Assembly: GCA_011389605.1 (NCBI GenBank)
Contig: JAABTZ010000263.1
Span: forward strand, 1 to 5,162
DNA length: 5,162 nucleotides
From: Desulfobacteraceae bacterium
GTDB lineage: Bacteria; Desulfobacterota; Desulfobacteria; Desulfobacterales; Desulfosalsimonadaceae
Direction: 5' to 3'
Below, in pieces: positions 4,931-5,162 of the stretch. The stretch's first letter is position 1. Each line of letters opens with the position of its first letter. The notes beneath the pieces are model-generated. The model worked only from the letters and a program-made list of their open reading frames with translations, searched no databases and was not told the DNA's origin. The translations under genes and the position numbers were made by a program.

Positions 4931-5162
4931 AGTCAAGCCGGGTGCACTAAAAGCCATAAAGGCTTTCCTGGCGGAAAATAACCTTGAAAACCCGGCTGTA
5001 CGCATCGATCTTCGATCCACGGGATGCTGTGATTCTTCCCTGTCCCTGGTGGTCGATGATGTTGATGAGGCCGACCATGTTCAAAAAACCCAGGGATTGA
5101 CCCTTGTCATCCATCCCCGGATATACAATCTCACGGGCAGGATCTCCATTGATCACATAAAT
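4920..5162 (+). CDS. HesB/IscA-like protein, 3' end cut by window edge
   Basis: Eighty-one codons are open from TTG 4920 to the right edge with no stop. The protein starts MIIEVKPGALKAIKAFLAEN and continues AVRIDLRSTGCCDSSLSLVVDD (residues 26-47) and LVIHPRIYNLTGRISIDHIN (62-81). The layout (initial helix with a KAIK segment, a strand, then a conserved glycine-cysteine turn, then acidic strands) fits the A-type iron-sulfur carrier/HesB-like family, which is usually about 100-115 residues, so some 20-30 residues are missing. It has adjacent cysteines (C36, C37) where IscA has one Cys. HesB-like members with Cys or selenocysteine here are known from Desulfobacterota. The start is set by AAGGAGG, and it overlaps the esterase by 11 bp. 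The role is unproven: Fe-S or metal handling is likely, but a divergent paralogue with another job is possible. Confidence 0.75.
   Translation, partial: MIIEVKPGALKAIKAFLAENNLENPAVRIDLRSTGCCDSSLSLVVDDVDEADHVQKTQGLTLVIHPRIYNLTGRISIDHIN

Noticed and set aside
4583..5020. 145-codon minus-strand ORF across the esterase/HesB-like junction
   Set aside because: It overlaps two plus-strand genes with clear motifs and a perfect Shine-Dalgarno sequence, and has no family resemblance.
1..5162. CRISPR array, tRNA, rRNA, transposase or integrase gene
   Set aside because: No regularly spaced repeat-spacer units, cloverleaf or rRNA-like stretch, or transposase motif was seen on either strand.

Overview
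The window looks like chromosomal DNA of a free-living anaerobic Desulfobacterota species, probably Desulfobacterales (sulfate reducers). This rests on the sahR-ahcY gene pair, the style of the proteins, and palindromic dispersed repeats of a kind I associate with that phylum. The placement is inference; there is no rRNA or other marker gene.

Layout. Bases 1-394 contain no gene: a small tandem ACTTAA array, a terminus-like repeat fragment, a fold-back repeat of about 140 bp (189-327), and then a near-consensus promoter followed by a palindromic operator. Bases 395-2841 hold a two-gene operon. The first gene, sahR, is an ArsR-type helix-turn-helix fused to a methyltransferase-like S-adenosylhomocysteine (SAH) sensing domain. 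The second, ahcY, is adenosylhomocysteinase. Bases 2842-3547 hold a convergent minus-strand gene for a PHP-domain metal-dependent phosphoesterase. Two hairpins lie at the convergent junction in a crossed arrangement, each carrying the T-tract for the opposite strand, so the two transcripts should overlap. Bases 3548-3868 are a divergent intergenic region dominated by a long imperfect inverted repeat, with weak promoter candidates for both flanking genes. Bases 3869-4930 encode a predicted lipoprotein esterase of the PHB-depolymerase/LpqC type. From 4920 to the right edge runs the start of a small HesB/IscA-like gene with a TTG start. It overlaps the esterase stop by 11 bp and is cut off by the window.

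How the parts work together. SAH is the product of every SAM-dependent methylation and inhibits methyltransferases. In the characterised SahR system, SAH releases the repressor from DNA and so induces AhcY, which splits SAH into adenosine and homocysteine. Here sensor, operator and enzyme are contiguous, forming a compact homeostatic loop. The PHP enzyme and the esterase/HesB-like pair have no evident link to this loop.

No wholly new system is proven. The observations most worth checking are the crossed terminators (one of which encodes the PHP protein's C-terminal tail), the repeat abutting the sahR promoter, the long fold-back repeat upstream of the PHP gene, and the Cys-Cys HesB-like gene coupled to an esterase.
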